DNA of 64,000 bases. Source: JANOZM01 sp031429355 (GTDB taxonomy: Bacteria; Pseudomonadota; Gammaproteobacteria; Burkholderiales; Burkholderiaceae_E). The stretch spans positions 668,016 through 732,015 of the forward strand of contig JANOZM010000004.1 in assembly GCA_031429355.1 (NCBI GenBank). Reading direction: 5' to 3'. The notes beneath the pieces are model-generated. The model saw only the letters and a list, made by a program, of their open reading frames with translations. It was not told the origin of the DNA and made no database searches. Shown here piece by piece: positions 34,311-42,890 of the stretch (the stretch's first letter is position 1; every line of letters begins with the position of its first letter). A program made the translations under genes and the position numbers.

Positions 34311-34787
34311 ATGTTAGCGTTTAATAAATTTGGTTTTCAAAAGCGCTTGATGCGTGTTCTGCCATCATTGCTTAGCGTTTTAGCGATTTTTTTTGCAACC
34401 ACTTGGTTTGCCGATACAGCCCAAGCGCAAGAAAAAGTGGTTTATCACATTGATAACACCGAAAACCAAGCCACTAAGGGTTTACGAAATATTCGCAATC
34501 ATCTCGATGTAGCACCCGAATCTAAAATTACAGTAGTCGCACATGCTGAAGGCGTCGATTTTTTAATGGATGGCGCAAAGGACAAGAAAAATCCTAATGT
34601 CGATTATGGTGCCTTGGTTAGTGCTTTAAAGGCGCGTGGCGTGAAGTTCGAAGTCTGCGAAATTACCCTAAAAAACCGCAATTTAAAGAAAGAGCAGTTC
34701 ATATTGGACGTCGATTACACGCCGTCAGGCGTTGTGCGAATCGCTCGGCTACAGGCCAAAGAAGCCCACGCCTACATTAAGCCGTAA
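34311..34787 (+). CDS. Exported DsrE-like protein
   Basis: 158 residues with a signal peptide (LMRVLPSLLSVLAIFFATTWFADTAQAQ, cleavage near residue 40). The mature domain is a DsrE/DsrF-like fold: EKVVYHIDNTENQATKGLRNIRNHLDVAPESKITVVAHAEGVDFLM and VSALKARGVKFEVCEITLKNRN, in which a single Cys sits at the position of the sulfur-relay Cys. Closely resembles the periplasmic DsrE-family proteins of betaproteobacteria. Role in sulfur transfer is not established for these. Confidence 0.8.
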   Translation: MLAFNKFGFQKRLMRVLPSLLSVLAIFFATTWFADTAQAQEKVVYHIDNTENQATKGLRNIRNHLDVAPESKITVVAHAEGVDFLMDGAKDKKNPNVDYGALVSALKARGVKFEVCEITLKNRNLKKEQFILDVDYTPSGVVRIARLQAKEAHAYIKP

Positions 34788-34830
34788 GCAATTTATATCA
34801 AGCCGTAAGCAGCCTACACTGAGCCCCAAG
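34771..34830 (+). repeat. Imperfect direct repeats at the 3' end of the DsrE-like gene
   Basis: CCTACATTAAGCCGTAAG (34771-34788) resembles CCTACACTGAGCCCCAAG (34813-34830), and AAGCCGTAAGCA occurs again starting near 34800. The first copy is inside the coding region and includes the stop codon. Confidence 0.5.
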
Positions 34831-34927
34831 TAAGTATCGTGTTGTTGACCGCGTCGGTTAAGTTCTACAGCTCCTCGTTGGGCTGTTAGAGCACCACAAA
34901 AGCTCGTTTTCTGAAAAAATTAGCCAA

Positions 34928-34948
34928 ACTGGTATCTATCTGGTATTG
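34928..34948. promoter_or_regulatory. Candidate GntR-type half-sites upstream of the amino-sugar operon
   Basis: ACTGGTATCTATCTGGTATTG contains CTGGTAT twice as a direct repeat. CTGGTAT is the left half of known NagR/DasR-type operators (ACTGGTAT-AGACCAGT type). It lies about 85-105 bp before the first gene of the operon, which also encodes a GntR regulator. The inverted right half is absent, so this is suggestive only. Confidence 0.35.
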
Positions 34949-35033
34949 TTTCGTCAGACTTTGCATCTTTGTGGCCCTACAGTGGGCTTGTAACTTGGCG
35001 AGAGTAAAAAGTGACCCAGTTGGCTAATTTAGT

Positions 35034-36098
35034 ATGCATCCACCCCTAGGCATTATCGAAGGGTTTTTTGGCCCCGTTTGGACTTGGGGTCAACGCCGAG
35101 CATTAATAGGCGCTTTAGCTCCCCACGGTTATTCATTTTATATTTACGCGCCAAAGTCAGATCGTTTGCTGCGTCGCGATTGGCAATTGCCGTTTTCAGA
35201 CCAGTGGCAAACGGATATTCAGCAGTTTGTCAAAACCTGCGCGGCCTTGGGTGTTGCCCTTGGGGTTGGCATTACGCCGTTCGATTTGCATCAGCAATTA
35301 AGCGAGCAATCGCTACAAATTTGGCGCAAAAAAATACGCGATCTAGTGCAATTAGGGGTTCAAACAATCGCGGTTTTGTTTGACGATATGGACGCAAAAA
35401 CGCCAAATTTAGTAAAAACCCAACTGCGCATAATCGCAGCCGCGCAACTTGAAGTCACCACGCAACGCATCATTGTTTGCCCAAGCTTTTACAGCAACGA
35501 TATTGTGTTGGATCGCGTGTTCGGCCAAAGGCCCGCAAATTACCTTGGTGATTTGGGACGTAGTTTAGATAAAGCTGTAGACGTGTTCTGGACCGGCGAA
35601 GAAGTTTGTTCGCGGCAGTTTGCAGTGGCCGACTTAAACCGTGTTGCCGAACAATTACAACGCAAGCCCTTGCTTTGGGATAACTACCCAGTAAACGATG
35701 GGCCACGCATGTCTCAATACCTTCATTTGCGCGGGTTTACGGGTCGACCTGCGGCAATTGCAAATAGCATTTCAGGTCATGCCATTAACCCGGCATTGCA
35801 GCCTACCCTAACGCAAATTCCAGCAATTACGTTAGCGCACAGTTATCAGCAAGGCGATCGCTATGTTTATACCGATGCGTTTTTACAAGCGGCGCAAATT
35901 GTTGTTGGTGACAAGCTAGCCGAAATGTTGCGCGAAGATTTATTGGCGTTACAAGATATTGGCCGCGATCGTCTTGGCGAGCGGCACCGGGTTTTAGAAG
36001 AGCGTTATCGCCCATTCGATCATCCGGCAGCACGCGAGGTACTGGCGTGGCTCGATGGGCAATACGAAACCAGCACCGAACAAGTTCAAACACAGTAA
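35034..36098 (+). CDS. GH84 beta-N-acetylglucosaminidase, apparently cytoplasmic
   Basis: 354 residues making a single GH84 (NAGidase, PF07555) catalytic domain. Motifs in order: GIIEGFFGPVWTW (9-20), YIYAPKSD (36-43), the catalytic Asp pair D117-D118 in LFDDMD, FWTGEEV (185-191) and LLWDNYPVND (213-222) for substrate binding. The family uses substrate-assisted hydrolysis of terminal beta-GlcNAc (O-GlcNAcase, hyaluronidase-like enzymes). No signal peptide or extra domains are present, unlike many secreted bacterial GH84 enzymes. First gene of the amino-sugar operon; likely frees GlcNAc from an imported saccharide or muropeptide. Confidence 0.87.
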   Translation: MHPPLGIIEGFFGPVWTWGQRRALIGALAPHGYSFYIYAPKSDRLLRRDWQLPFSDQWQTDIQQFVKTCAALGVALGVGITPFDLHQQLSEQSLQIWRKKIRDLVQLGVQTIAVLFDDMDAKTPNLVKTQLRIIAAAQLEVTTQRIIVCPSFYSNDIVLDRVFGQRPANYLGDLGRSLDKAVDVFWTGEEVCSRQFAVADLNRVAEQLQRKPLLWDNYPVNDGPRMSQYLHLRGFTGRPAAIANSISGHAINPALQPTLTQIPAITLAHSYQQGDRYVYTDAFLQAAQIVVGDKLAEMLREDLLALQDIGRDRLGERHRVLEERYRPFDHPAAREVLAWLDGQYETSTEQVQTQ

Positions 36099-36122
36099 TT
36101 ATTTTATGAATTGCAATCATCA

Positions 36123-36890
36123 ATGAACACCCTCGACGTCCAAAAACTGCGGCCCAACGCGCAAGACCCTACGCCTAAGTATTTGCAAATTGCTCGAAAA
36201 ATGACCCATCTCATCGAGCAAAGTGACGTGCTGGCTCATCATGGTCTGCCATCAGAGCGCCAATTGGTCGAGCTATTAGAAATCTCGCGTGTGACTGCGC
36301 GTAAAGCGCTGCAGGTAATGACCGAAAGCGGTTTGGTTATTCGTAAACCCGGCTCAGGCACTTTCGTTGCGCCACGCTTAGAGCAACCATTGTCACGACT
36401 GTCTAGCTTCAGTGAAGAATTGCGCCTTCGGGGATTAAATTCCACCGCTACTTGGTTAGTGCGCGATTCTGCATTAGCTAACTCGCAAGAGTTAATGGCC
36501 TTAGGTTTGGCGCATGGCTCACGCGTAACGCGTTTGAAACGTTTGCGCTTAGCCGATAACAGCCCGATGGCCGTCGAGTATTGTCGCTTGCCCGTTGCAA
36601 TGCTGCCCGACCCTAATGTGTTGGGTTCATCGTTATACGAATATTTAGATGCAGCCGATCGGCCGGTTATTCGTGCGCTGCAAACATTTAGCGCAATTAG
36701 TGCGAACGAAGAACACGCGAAGTTGTTAGATGTGCAACTAGGCGATGCGTTAATTTTTGTAACGCGCGTTGGCTACGGTCGTGATGGCAAGCCAATGGAA
36801 CTCACTGAATCGTATTGCCGTCCCGGCGTCTACGAGTTTGTTGCCGAACTAAAGCGCAATCCTGCGCCGCTAGCAACTAGTGGGCAGTAA
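36123..36890 (+). CDS. GntR-family regulator with UTRA domain (NagR/NagQ-like)
   Basis: 255 residues. The winged helix opens PTPKYLQIARKMTHLIEQSDVLAHHGLPSERQLVELLEISRVTARKALQVM and GSGTFVAP, the FadR/HutC-type signature. The UTRA effector domain follows (RLSSFSEELRLRGLNS, AVEYCRLPV, DALIFVTRVGYGRDGKPMELTESYCRPGVYEFV). HutC-group regulators bind sugar phosphates such as GlcNAc-6-P or GlcN-6-P. Within the operon it likely controls its own genes. Start at ATG 36123. Confidence 0.88.
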   Translation: MNTLDVQKLRPNAQDPTPKYLQIARKMTHLIEQSDVLAHHGLPSERQLVELLEISRVTARKALQVMTESGLVIRKPGSGTFVAPRLEQPLSRLSSFSEELRLRGLNSTATWLVRDSALANSQELMALGLAHGSRVTRLKRLRLADNSPMAVEYCRLPVAMLPDPNVLGSSLYEYLDAADRPVIRALQTFSAISANEEHAKLLDVQLGDALIFVTRVGYGRDGKPMELTESYCRPGVYEFVAELKRNPAPLATSGQ

Positions 36891-38108
36891 ATGGAAACGC
36901 TAAAGGTGACAAGTTATGCGGCAAACAAAGCAGTAGGTTCAGCGGCAAGTTCAGCCGTAAGTTCAGCCACAAGCTCGGCCGCGAATGCAGCCGCAAGCGC
37001 TGGCCAGTTCAAGACAACGGGCCTAATTGCAACGCCGCAAGGTTTTGTTCATGGCCAAATTACAGCTGTAAATGGTTTAATTATTGCGCTTGAAGGTGAA
37101 CCCGTTGCCAGCCAAAGCGTGCGTGATTTAAACCTGCCAATTATTGTTCCGGGATTTATTGATTGTCACGTACATGGTGCTGGCGGTGCCGATATGATGG
37201 ACGGAGGCGATGCTTGTTTAACCATTGCAAACAAACATGCCCAACATGGCACAACAACTTTATTAGCGACCACCCTAACAGCGCCACCCGAGAGCCTATT
37301 GCATGCGTTTAAAGGTTTGCGTGAAGTGCTGGCTCAAGCGCCAACGGTGTTGGGTGTTCACCTAGAAGGGCCTTTTATCAACCCAAAGAAATTAGGTGCC
37401 CAACCGGCATTCGCGCGCGCTTTCGATATGCAAGAGTTGCGCGAGCTAAACAAAATTGTACCGATAAAGTTAATTACGTTGGCACCCGATTTAACCGATG
37501 CGCCCAGCATCGTACGAGCTCTTTGCGAGCTGGGTTACCTAGTGCAGCTAGGGCACGGCGATGCAAGTTATGAGCAAAGTGTGCAATTGCTTGAGGCAGG
37601 TGCCAAGGGGTTTACACATTTATACAATGCAATGAGCCCGCTACATCATCGTGCACCGGGGATGGTCGGAGCCGCCTTAGCGCATGCGCAATACGCCGAA
37701 GTAATTCCCGATTTAATCCACGTGCATCCTGGTGCAATTCGCGCTGCTATGCGTGCTATCGAGTGTTTGTATTGCGTGACCGATGCAACCTCTGCCTCGG
37801 CAATGCCCGATGGGCAATACCAGCTTGGTACCCATCGGGTTGAAAAATGTTTGGGGGCAGTGCGCTTATCCGATGGCACTTTAGCCGGCTCTTGCCTTAC
37901 GATGGATCAAGCGTTTCGCAACTGCGTAGATGGATTGCAACTCGATCTTTTGCAAGCAAGTCTTCGTACCTCCACTTACGCTGCTCAATTTTTGGGTCTT
38001 GCCGATCGAGGTCGTCTTGCGCTGGGTGCGAAAGCCGATTGGGTTGTTTTTAATCGCGATTTAAACATTCAACAAGTTATTCAAGCGGGGTCCCCATGGA
38101 CCAACTAA
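36891..38108 (+). CDS. nagA: N-acetylglucosamine-6-phosphate deacetylase
   Basis: 405 residues. After an odd alanine/serine-rich leader (AASSAVSSATSSAANAAAS, residues 18-36) comes the amidohydrolase domain: PGFIDCHVHGAGGADMMD, HGTTTLLATT, VLGVHLEGPFINPKKLGA (catalytic metal His/Glu), LVQLGHGDASYE, FTHLYNAMSPLHHRAPG (metal His plus substrate loop), VTDATSASAMPDG (catalytic Asp). Converts GlcNAc-6-P to GlcN-6-P plus acetate. Ends 13 bp into the deaminase gene, indicating coupling. Confidence 0.92.
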   Translation: METLKVTSYAANKAVGSAASSAVSSATSSAANAAASAGQFKTTGLIATPQGFVHGQITAVNGLIIALEGEPVASQSVRDLNLPIIVPGFIDCHVHGAGGADMMDGGDACLTIANKHAQHGTTTLLATTLTAPPESLLHAFKGLREVLAQAPTVLGVHLEGPFINPKKLGAQPAFARAFDMQELRELNKIVPIKLITLAPDLTDAPSIVRALCELGYLVQLGHGDASYEQSVQLLEAGAKGFTHLYNAMSPLHHRAPGMVGAALAHAQYAEVIPDLIHVHPGAIRAAMRAIECLYCVTDATSASAMPDGQYQLGTHRVEKCLGAVRLSDGTLAGSCLTMDQAFRNCVDGLQLDLLQASLRTSTYAAQFLGLADRGRLALGAKADWVVFNRDLNIQQVIQAGSPWTN

Positions 38109-39130
38109 ATCCAAGCAGTTTAATGTTGGCCGAAGCGCGTGAAGCCGCGCAAATAGTTAAAGCCCAATATGCAGCGCATCAAGCACCCTTAGAAAGGTTA
38201 TGCGAGGTCTTGCGTCACGAATCAATAACGCGCGTCGCAACGATTGCCCGTGGTAGCTCGGATCATGCGGCTGATTTTTTTGGTTATTTGATGATGGCCA
38301 AGACCGGCCGATGGGTGACTTCGTTACCGATGTCTTTAGTTACTTTAGAACAAGCGTCAATGCAATGCGCGGGTCTCTTAAGCGTGGCGTTTTCGCAATC
38401 GGGTGCCAGCCCCGACTTAGTAGAACCGACCCGTATTTTTTCTGCGCAAGGGGCCACTACGGTAGCCTTCGTTAACAATATCGATTCGCCTTTGGCACAT
38501 GCTGCGCAATGGCCAATTAATTTACATGCTGGCCCAGAAAAAAGTGTTGCTGCCACCAAAAGCTTTATTGCTCAATTGTTTGCAGGGGTACATCTAATTG
38601 CACGTTGGCAGCAAGATCAACGATTGTTATCGGCGTTGCAGGCATTGCCTGAAGCACTTGAGCAGGCAGCCGATACATCGTGGCTTAGCGTCGTCGAGCG
38701 CCTGTCGGTTGTTAATCGGTTACTTATTTTGGGGCGAGGAACGGGGTTAGCTATTGCAAAAGAGGCCGCTTTAAAACTGAAAGAAACTTGTGGCATTCAG
38801 GCCGAAGCTTTTTCGGGTGCCGAAGTAAAGCATGGGCCAATGGCCCTAATCGAGCAAGGCTATCCAGTCCTAGTGTTTGCGCCACGCGGCCCTGCCCAAG
38901 CGGGTCTAATTGCAACAGCAAAAGAAATGCGTACTCGTGGAGCGCTCGTAATACTTGCGGCCACGCGTGATTGCAAGCCCGACCTCGATATTGTGCCAGC
39001 GGCCGTGCCTGAGTTAGATGCTATCTCTTTGGTTCAAAGCTTTTATCCAATGGTCGAAGCGTTGGCGCGCGCTAGAGGGCTTAACCCGGATCAACCGAAT
39101 CATTTGTCTAAAGTGACCTTAACTAATTAG
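38096..39130 (+). CDS. SIS-domain glucosamine-6-phosphate deaminase (NagB-II type)
   Basis: 344 residues with two SIS domains, like the isomerase half of GlmS but without the glutaminase part. Motifs: ITRVATIARGSSDHAADFFGYL (first SIS), SLVTLEQ, LLSVAFSQSGASPDLV, PEKSVAATKSFIAQL, LLILGRGTGLAIAKEAALKLKETCGIQAEAFSGAEVKHGPMALIE (second SIS, GlmS-like). Such proteins replace NagB in proteobacteria lacking the classical enzyme. Converts GlcN-6-P to fructose-6-P and ammonia. Overlaps nagA by 13 bp. Confidence 0.88.
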   Translation: MDQLNPSSLMLAEAREAAQIVKAQYAAHQAPLERLCEVLRHESITRVATIARGSSDHAADFFGYLMMAKTGRWVTSLPMSLVTLEQASMQCAGLLSVAFSQSGASPDLVEPTRIFSAQGATTVAFVNNIDSPLAHAAQWPINLHAGPEKSVAATKSFIAQLFAGVHLIARWQQDQRLLSALQALPEALEQAADTSWLSVVERLSVVNRLLILGRGTGLAIAKEAALKLKETCGIQAEAFSGAEVKHGPMALIEQGYPVLVFAPRGPAQAGLIATAKEMRTRGALVILAATRDCKPDLDIVPAAVPELDAISLVQSFYPMVEALARARGLNPDQPNHLSKVTLTN

Positions 39131-39211
39131 TTAATAAATTAAATTACAAAATAGTTAATCAACGTAAAAGAAAATTCAAACTTAAATACAAACAATCATA
39201 CGAAGCTATTT

Positions 39212-40117
39212 GTGAATACTCCATTATCAAACACCGAACGGCCCAGCGAGCAACATGCCGATCTAGATACTTATAGTACCGAGGACTTGGTTAGGGCTTT
39301 GGTGGCCGACCAACGTGCAGCGGTGGCTGCAGTGCAGGCTGCAGCTGAATCCATTGCTCGGGCAGTCGATGCTGCTGTGCCGCGTATCCAAGAGGGCGGC
39401 CGCATTGTGTACGTTGGGGCTGGTACATCTGGGCGATTAGGTTTGCTCGATAGTGTTGAATTGTTCCCGACTTTTTCATGGCCTCAAGAGCGAGCTGTCT
39501 CCATATTAGCGGGCGGTGATCAAGCAGTTTATCGCGCGGTTGAGGGTGCCGAAGACAGCGCCAGTGAAGGTGCGGCCGACGTTCTTGCTAAACAAGTGGG
39601 CCCACTAGATGTCGTGTTGTTGATCGCAGCTTCGGGTTCGACCCCGTATGTGTTGGGTGCCCTAGAACAAGCCCGAAGTCTAGGTGCATTAACGATTGGT
39701 ATTGCAAACAATCCAAATTCAATAGTAGCCGGTTCTGCGCATTTGGGGATTACTTTAGACACTGGTTCCGAGGTTGTTTCTGGTAGCACGCGTTTAAAAG
39801 CCGGGACCGCTCAAAAGATTGTACTCAATGCGTTTTCAACCAGCTTGATGGTTCGGTTAAATAAAGTGTATGGCAACTTAATGGTTGATGTAAAACCAAC
39901 TAATGCCAAGTTGATGCGCCGTTGCATTAGCCTCACCGCCCTTGCAACAGGGGCGAGCGATGAGCAAGCAACCCAAGCTTTAGCTGATTGTAAATATCAT
40001 GTAAAAACCGCCGTGCTTATGCTCAAAAGAAACCTGAATGCAACACAAGCAAAAAATTTATTGAAGCAGCACCAAGGTAGTTTGCGCGCCGCTATAAACG
40101 ATCAACTTAATAAATGA
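39212..40117 (+). CDS. murQ: N-acetylmuramic acid 6-phosphate etherase
   Basis: 301 residues. Motifs: DLVRALVADQRAAVAAVQ, GGRIVYVGAGTSGRLGLLDSVELFPTF, VYRAVEGAEDSASEGA (catalytic Glu), VVLLIAASGSTPYVLGAL, GITLDTGSEVVSGSTRLKAGTAQKIVLNAFST and KVYGNLMVDVKPTNAKL. MurQ cleaves the lactyl ether of MurNAc-6-P, giving GlcNAc-6-P (substrate of NagA) and D-lactate. Start is GTG at 39212 after an 81-bp AT-rich gap (39131-39211). The next gene overlaps by 4 bp. Confidence 0.94.
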   Translation: MNTPLSNTERPSEQHADLDTYSTEDLVRALVADQRAAVAAVQAAAESIARAVDAAVPRIQEGGRIVYVGAGTSGRLGLLDSVELFPTFSWPQERAVSILAGGDQAVYRAVEGAEDSASEGAADVLAKQVGPLDVVLLIAASGSTPYVLGALEQARSLGALTIGIANNPNSIVAGSAHLGITLDTGSEVVSGSTRLKAGTAQKIVLNAFSTSLMVRLNKVYGNLMVDVKPTNAKLMRRCISLTALATGASDEQATQALADCKYHVKTAVLMLKRNLNATQAKNLLKQHQGSLRAAINDQLNK

Positions 40118-41061
40118 TTTTAGGATTAGACGCTGGTGGAACAGCAACGCGCTGGGCGCTCGCCAATAACAAACTGCAAGTTGTAGCGGAAGGCGCCGAC
40201 GCTGGCTTAACGGCATTGCTATTAAACGATACGTTTGGACAAAGTAAGTTAACTGGCGTCCTAACGTCGATAAAGCAAGCGGTCGATTTAAAGCTTGCTC
40301 AGTTAAAAAATAGCAATGACCCAACAACAGCAAGCCTCACACAACTCAATGCAGGGTTTACCGGTATTGATGGGCACTCGGAGCCACTGGCAACGTTAAT
40401 TTCGACAGTGTTCGAGTTGCCGGTTAGCGCTGTTCGCACGTGTAGCGATGTCGAGCTGGCTTATCGCAGTATTTTTGTACCAAGCCAAGGTTATGTGGTG
40501 TATTCGGGTACCGGATCTATTGCGAGTTACATTGATGAAAATAATCTCCATCATCGCGCAGGTGGTCGTGGTGTTTATTTAGACGATGGTGGTGGTGGTT
40601 ATTGGATTGCTCGCGAAGCGCTGCGGGCAATTTGGCGGCAAGAAGATATTGTTCCTGGGTTTTGGAAACAATCGGTTTTGGCTAACGCAGTATTCGACTA
40701 TATCGGTACTAACGAATGGAGCGGAACGCGACAGTTTTTTTACTCCCAAGAGCGCGGTACTGTCGGCATGTTGGCTAAAGTTGTTGCTGATTGCGCTAAC
40801 CAAGACCCGGTTGCTTTAAAAATTATGGAGCAAGCTGGGCACGAGCTGGCTCGGTTGGCTAAAGCTCTAATTTGCCGGTTTGGCCCTAAACCGGTGGCTT
40901 TGCTTGGTCGGGCAGCCCGGTTACATCCAGCCATTCAACAGCACTTCGAAGAGCAAATTTTGCTAACGGGGTCGGTCGAAATTCTTTCTGAAAAACAGCT
41001 GCAAATAGCTTTGCCCGCACACCATGCGGCAACATTGCTCACATCCAAAAGTAAGGCCTAA
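40114..41061 (+). CDS. BadF/BadG/BcrA/BcrD-type sugar kinase (MurK/NagK-like)
   Basis: 315 residues. ILGLDAGGTATRWALA is the phosphate-1 loop of the ASKHA fold, LNAGFTGIDGHSEPL, RTCSDVELAYRSIF (catalytic Asp region), GYVVYSGTGSIASYI (phosphate 2) and GGRGVYLDDGGGGYWIAREAL. The closest characterised family members are human GlcNAc kinase and clostridial MurK, which phosphorylates both GlcNAc and MurNAc and is encoded next to murQ. Here too it follows murQ directly (ATGA overlap), so I infer GlcNAc/MurNAc kinase activity. Confidence 0.8.
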   Translation: MILGLDAGGTATRWALANNKLQVVAEGADAGLTALLLNDTFGQSKLTGVLTSIKQAVDLKLAQLKNSNDPTTASLTQLNAGFTGIDGHSEPLATLISTVFELPVSAVRTCSDVELAYRSIFVPSQGYVVYSGTGSIASYIDENNLHHRAGGRGVYLDDGGGGYWIAREALRAIWRQEDIVPGFWKQSVLANAVFDYIGTNEWSGTRQFFYSQERGTVGMLAKVVADCANQDPVALKIMEQAGHELARLAKALICRFGPKPVALLGRAARLHPAIQQHFEEQILLTGSVEILSEKQLQIALPAHHAATLLTSKSKA

Positions 41062-41172
41062 GTTTCTAATGTGACCTATAAGTCACAAAACGGAACAGTA
41101 GGTAATAATTCGGTTTAAGGTTTTTCACCGATTTTCCGCTTTGTTTTTATTCATCAATCAAAGGGGAACATC

Positions 41173-42174
41173 ATGTTGAAAATTTCATCTTGGGTAGCCG
41201 CAGTTGCTTGCTCTACCGCTTTAATGGGTTGCGGTAGTAGCGATGATCACGTCGAAACGCCTGCGCTTACTTCCATCGTAGCAACCGCTCAAGCAACACC
41301 AACACTATCGACACTAGTTGCTGTTGCGCAATTTGCCAGCAATGAAAACGATATCGTTAATTTACTGTCCAATCCGGGTACGTTGACTGTTTTTGCACCA
41401 TCTAACACAGCTTTTGACGCCTTAGCCGTTGAGTTAACGGGAAGCGCCACCGCTAAAGCCACAGACCTGCTAACTGCTGCTAACAAACCTTTGTTACGCT
41501 CGGTTTTGCAGTACCACGTTTTGACAACCAAAGTTGTAGCGTCCGGAATTCCTTTTGGCAAAGCGATTAGCTCGGCACAAGGCAGCATATTTAAAATTGA
41601 TACCGGTACGCCCCCAGTTATTACTGATGGCCGCAATCGCAAAATCAACATTACGGCGACTGATATTCAAGCAACAAATGGCGTGGTTCATTTAGTCGAC
41701 AAAGTACTGTTGCCTGCCGACAAAACGATTGTCGCAACCGCAATTGCTAGTGCCCCAGAATTTAGTTCATTGGTGGCAGCCTTGCAGTTTGCAAGTGACA
41801 ACAACGATTTAGTGACCCTGCTCTCAGGTACTGGCCCGTTTACAGTGTTTGCGCCAACTAATGCAGCATTCGATGCCCTAGCTGCAGAGCTAACAGGAAA
41901 CGCCAATGCGAAAGCGGCTGATATTTTGATTCCAGCTAACAAAGCTTTGGTTCGTTCTGTGTTGCAATATCACGTACTAACTTCCCGCGTTCTGAAATCA
42001 GACGTTCCAACCAACACTGCAATTGCAACAGCGTTAACAGGCAAGACCTTTACGGTGTCACCTGCTTTCGTTATTACCGATGGCCGTAACCGCACGAGCA
42101 ACATTACAGCCACTGACGTCTTGAATTCCAATGGCGTGATTCACGTCATCAACAAGGTGCTTTTGCCTAACTAA
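41173..42174 (+). CDS. Lipoprotein with two FAS1 (fasciclin) domains
   Basis: 333 residues. Signal peptide with lipobox LMGC (Cys near residue 20). Two FAS1 domains (about residues 36-180 and 186-332) are very similar to each other: TLVAVAQFASNENDIVNLL ... LTVFAPSNTAFDAL ... LRSVLQYHVLTTKV ... VITDGRNRKINITATDI..NGVVHLVDKVLLP, and the same order again. FAS1 proteins mediate adhesion or bind the cell surface. Preceded by AAAGGGGAAC. An inverted repeat TGTGAC-N6-GTCACA (41070-41087) lies 86 bp upstream of its ATG. Confidence 0.9.
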   Translation: MLKISSWVAAVACSTALMGCGSSDDHVETPALTSIVATAQATPTLSTLVAVAQFASNENDIVNLLSNPGTLTVFAPSNTAFDALAVELTGSATAKATDLLTAANKPLLRSVLQYHVLTTKVVASGIPFGKAISSAQGSIFKIDTGTPPVITDGRNRKINITATDIQATNGVVHLVDKVLLPADKTIVATAIASAPEFSSLVAALQFASDNNDLVTLLSGTGPFTVFAPTNAAFDALAAELTGNANAKAADILIPANKALVRSVLQYHVLTSRVLKSDVPTNTAIATALTGKTFTVSPAFVITDGRNRTSNITATDVLNSNGVIHVINKVLLPN

Positions 42175-42177
42175 TTG

Positions 42178-42876
42178 CTACAACCGAAAAACGCGCATAG
42201 ATACTTGTGCGCCGTTTTTCTCTTGAGCTAGTTTGACTGTGACTTCGCGAGCTACAAAACCCTCGGGTAATGGGGCGCTACCATTTAAATGTTGGTAGCC
42301 CTCTAAAGTTAATGGCAAGGTTTGTATGGTTGTTGAAACGTTTTTGCCGCCGCGTGTACCCTCGACGATTATCTGCACGTCGCCCTTAAATGCGGCGCTA
42401 TTCTTAGCATTACGATCGCGCGTAAACAACAAGTGATACATTAATTTGCCACTGTCGTTCGAAAAAGTACCACTGCGAATCGCAATAGAATTGCCGCGTG
42501 GATCTGGCGGAATCGCTTTTAAAAAGAGATCGAGATCCTTTTTTAATGGCTCAACACTAGTTAGTGCCACATTCATTTTATCAACGGCCACTTTGCGCTC
42601 GTCTTGCGCCACTTTTAATTGTGCGGTTGCTTGGCCCAATTCCGAAGACATTTGTTCCCGGGCTTTTGTGGCCGTTTCGGCTTTCGCTTTTAGGTCTTGC
42701 GACTCTATAAAGTTAAGTCGCGGGGGTAGTAATTGTTCTTGAATGTAATACAAGCCAACAGCACCAAGGGTAATGCCCAATGCCAAGACCCAAACCCAAG
42801 AGGGTATGCCTTTGCGATGGCGTGAAGCACCAAAGGGAACTGGTTTGAAAACGCGGGAGTTAGAGGAACCGAACAT
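42178..42876 (-). CDS. Membrane-anchored coiled-coil protein (DUF6776-like)
   Basis: 232 residues. One N-terminal membrane helix (WVWVLALGITLGAVGLYYI, about 28-46), a coiled coil (LKAKAETATKAREQMSSELGQATAQLKVAQDERKVAVDKM, about 62-101) and a C-terminal beta domain (SIAIRSGTFSNDSGKLMYHLLFTRD, VQIIVEGTRGGK, VTVKLAQEKNGAQVSMRVFRL). This arrangement matches betaproteobacterial proteins annotated DUF6776. Located beside the tRNA-Phe gene; convergent with the FAS1 gene with only 3 bp between. No ribosome site is visible at the ATG. Function unknown. Confidence 0.75.
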   Translation of the reverse strand: MFGSSNSRVFKPVPFGASRHRKGIPSWVWVLALGITLGAVGLYYIQEQLLPPRLNFIESQDLKAKAETATKAREQMSSELGQATAQLKVAQDERKVAVDKMNVALTSVEPLKKDLDLFLKAIPPDPRGNSIAIRSGTFSNDSGKLMYHLLFTRDRNAKNSAAFKGDVQIIVEGTRGGKNVSTTIQTLPLTLEGYQHLNGSAPLPEGFVAREVTVKLAQEKNGAQVSMRVFRL

Positions 42877-42890
42877 AGTAGGAGGCTTTC

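Noticed and set aside
35034..36098. NagZ (GH3) as the identity of the first operon gene
   Set aside because: The DD pair in LFDDMD, EGFFGPVW and WDNYPVND are GH84 motifs; GH3 motifs are absent.
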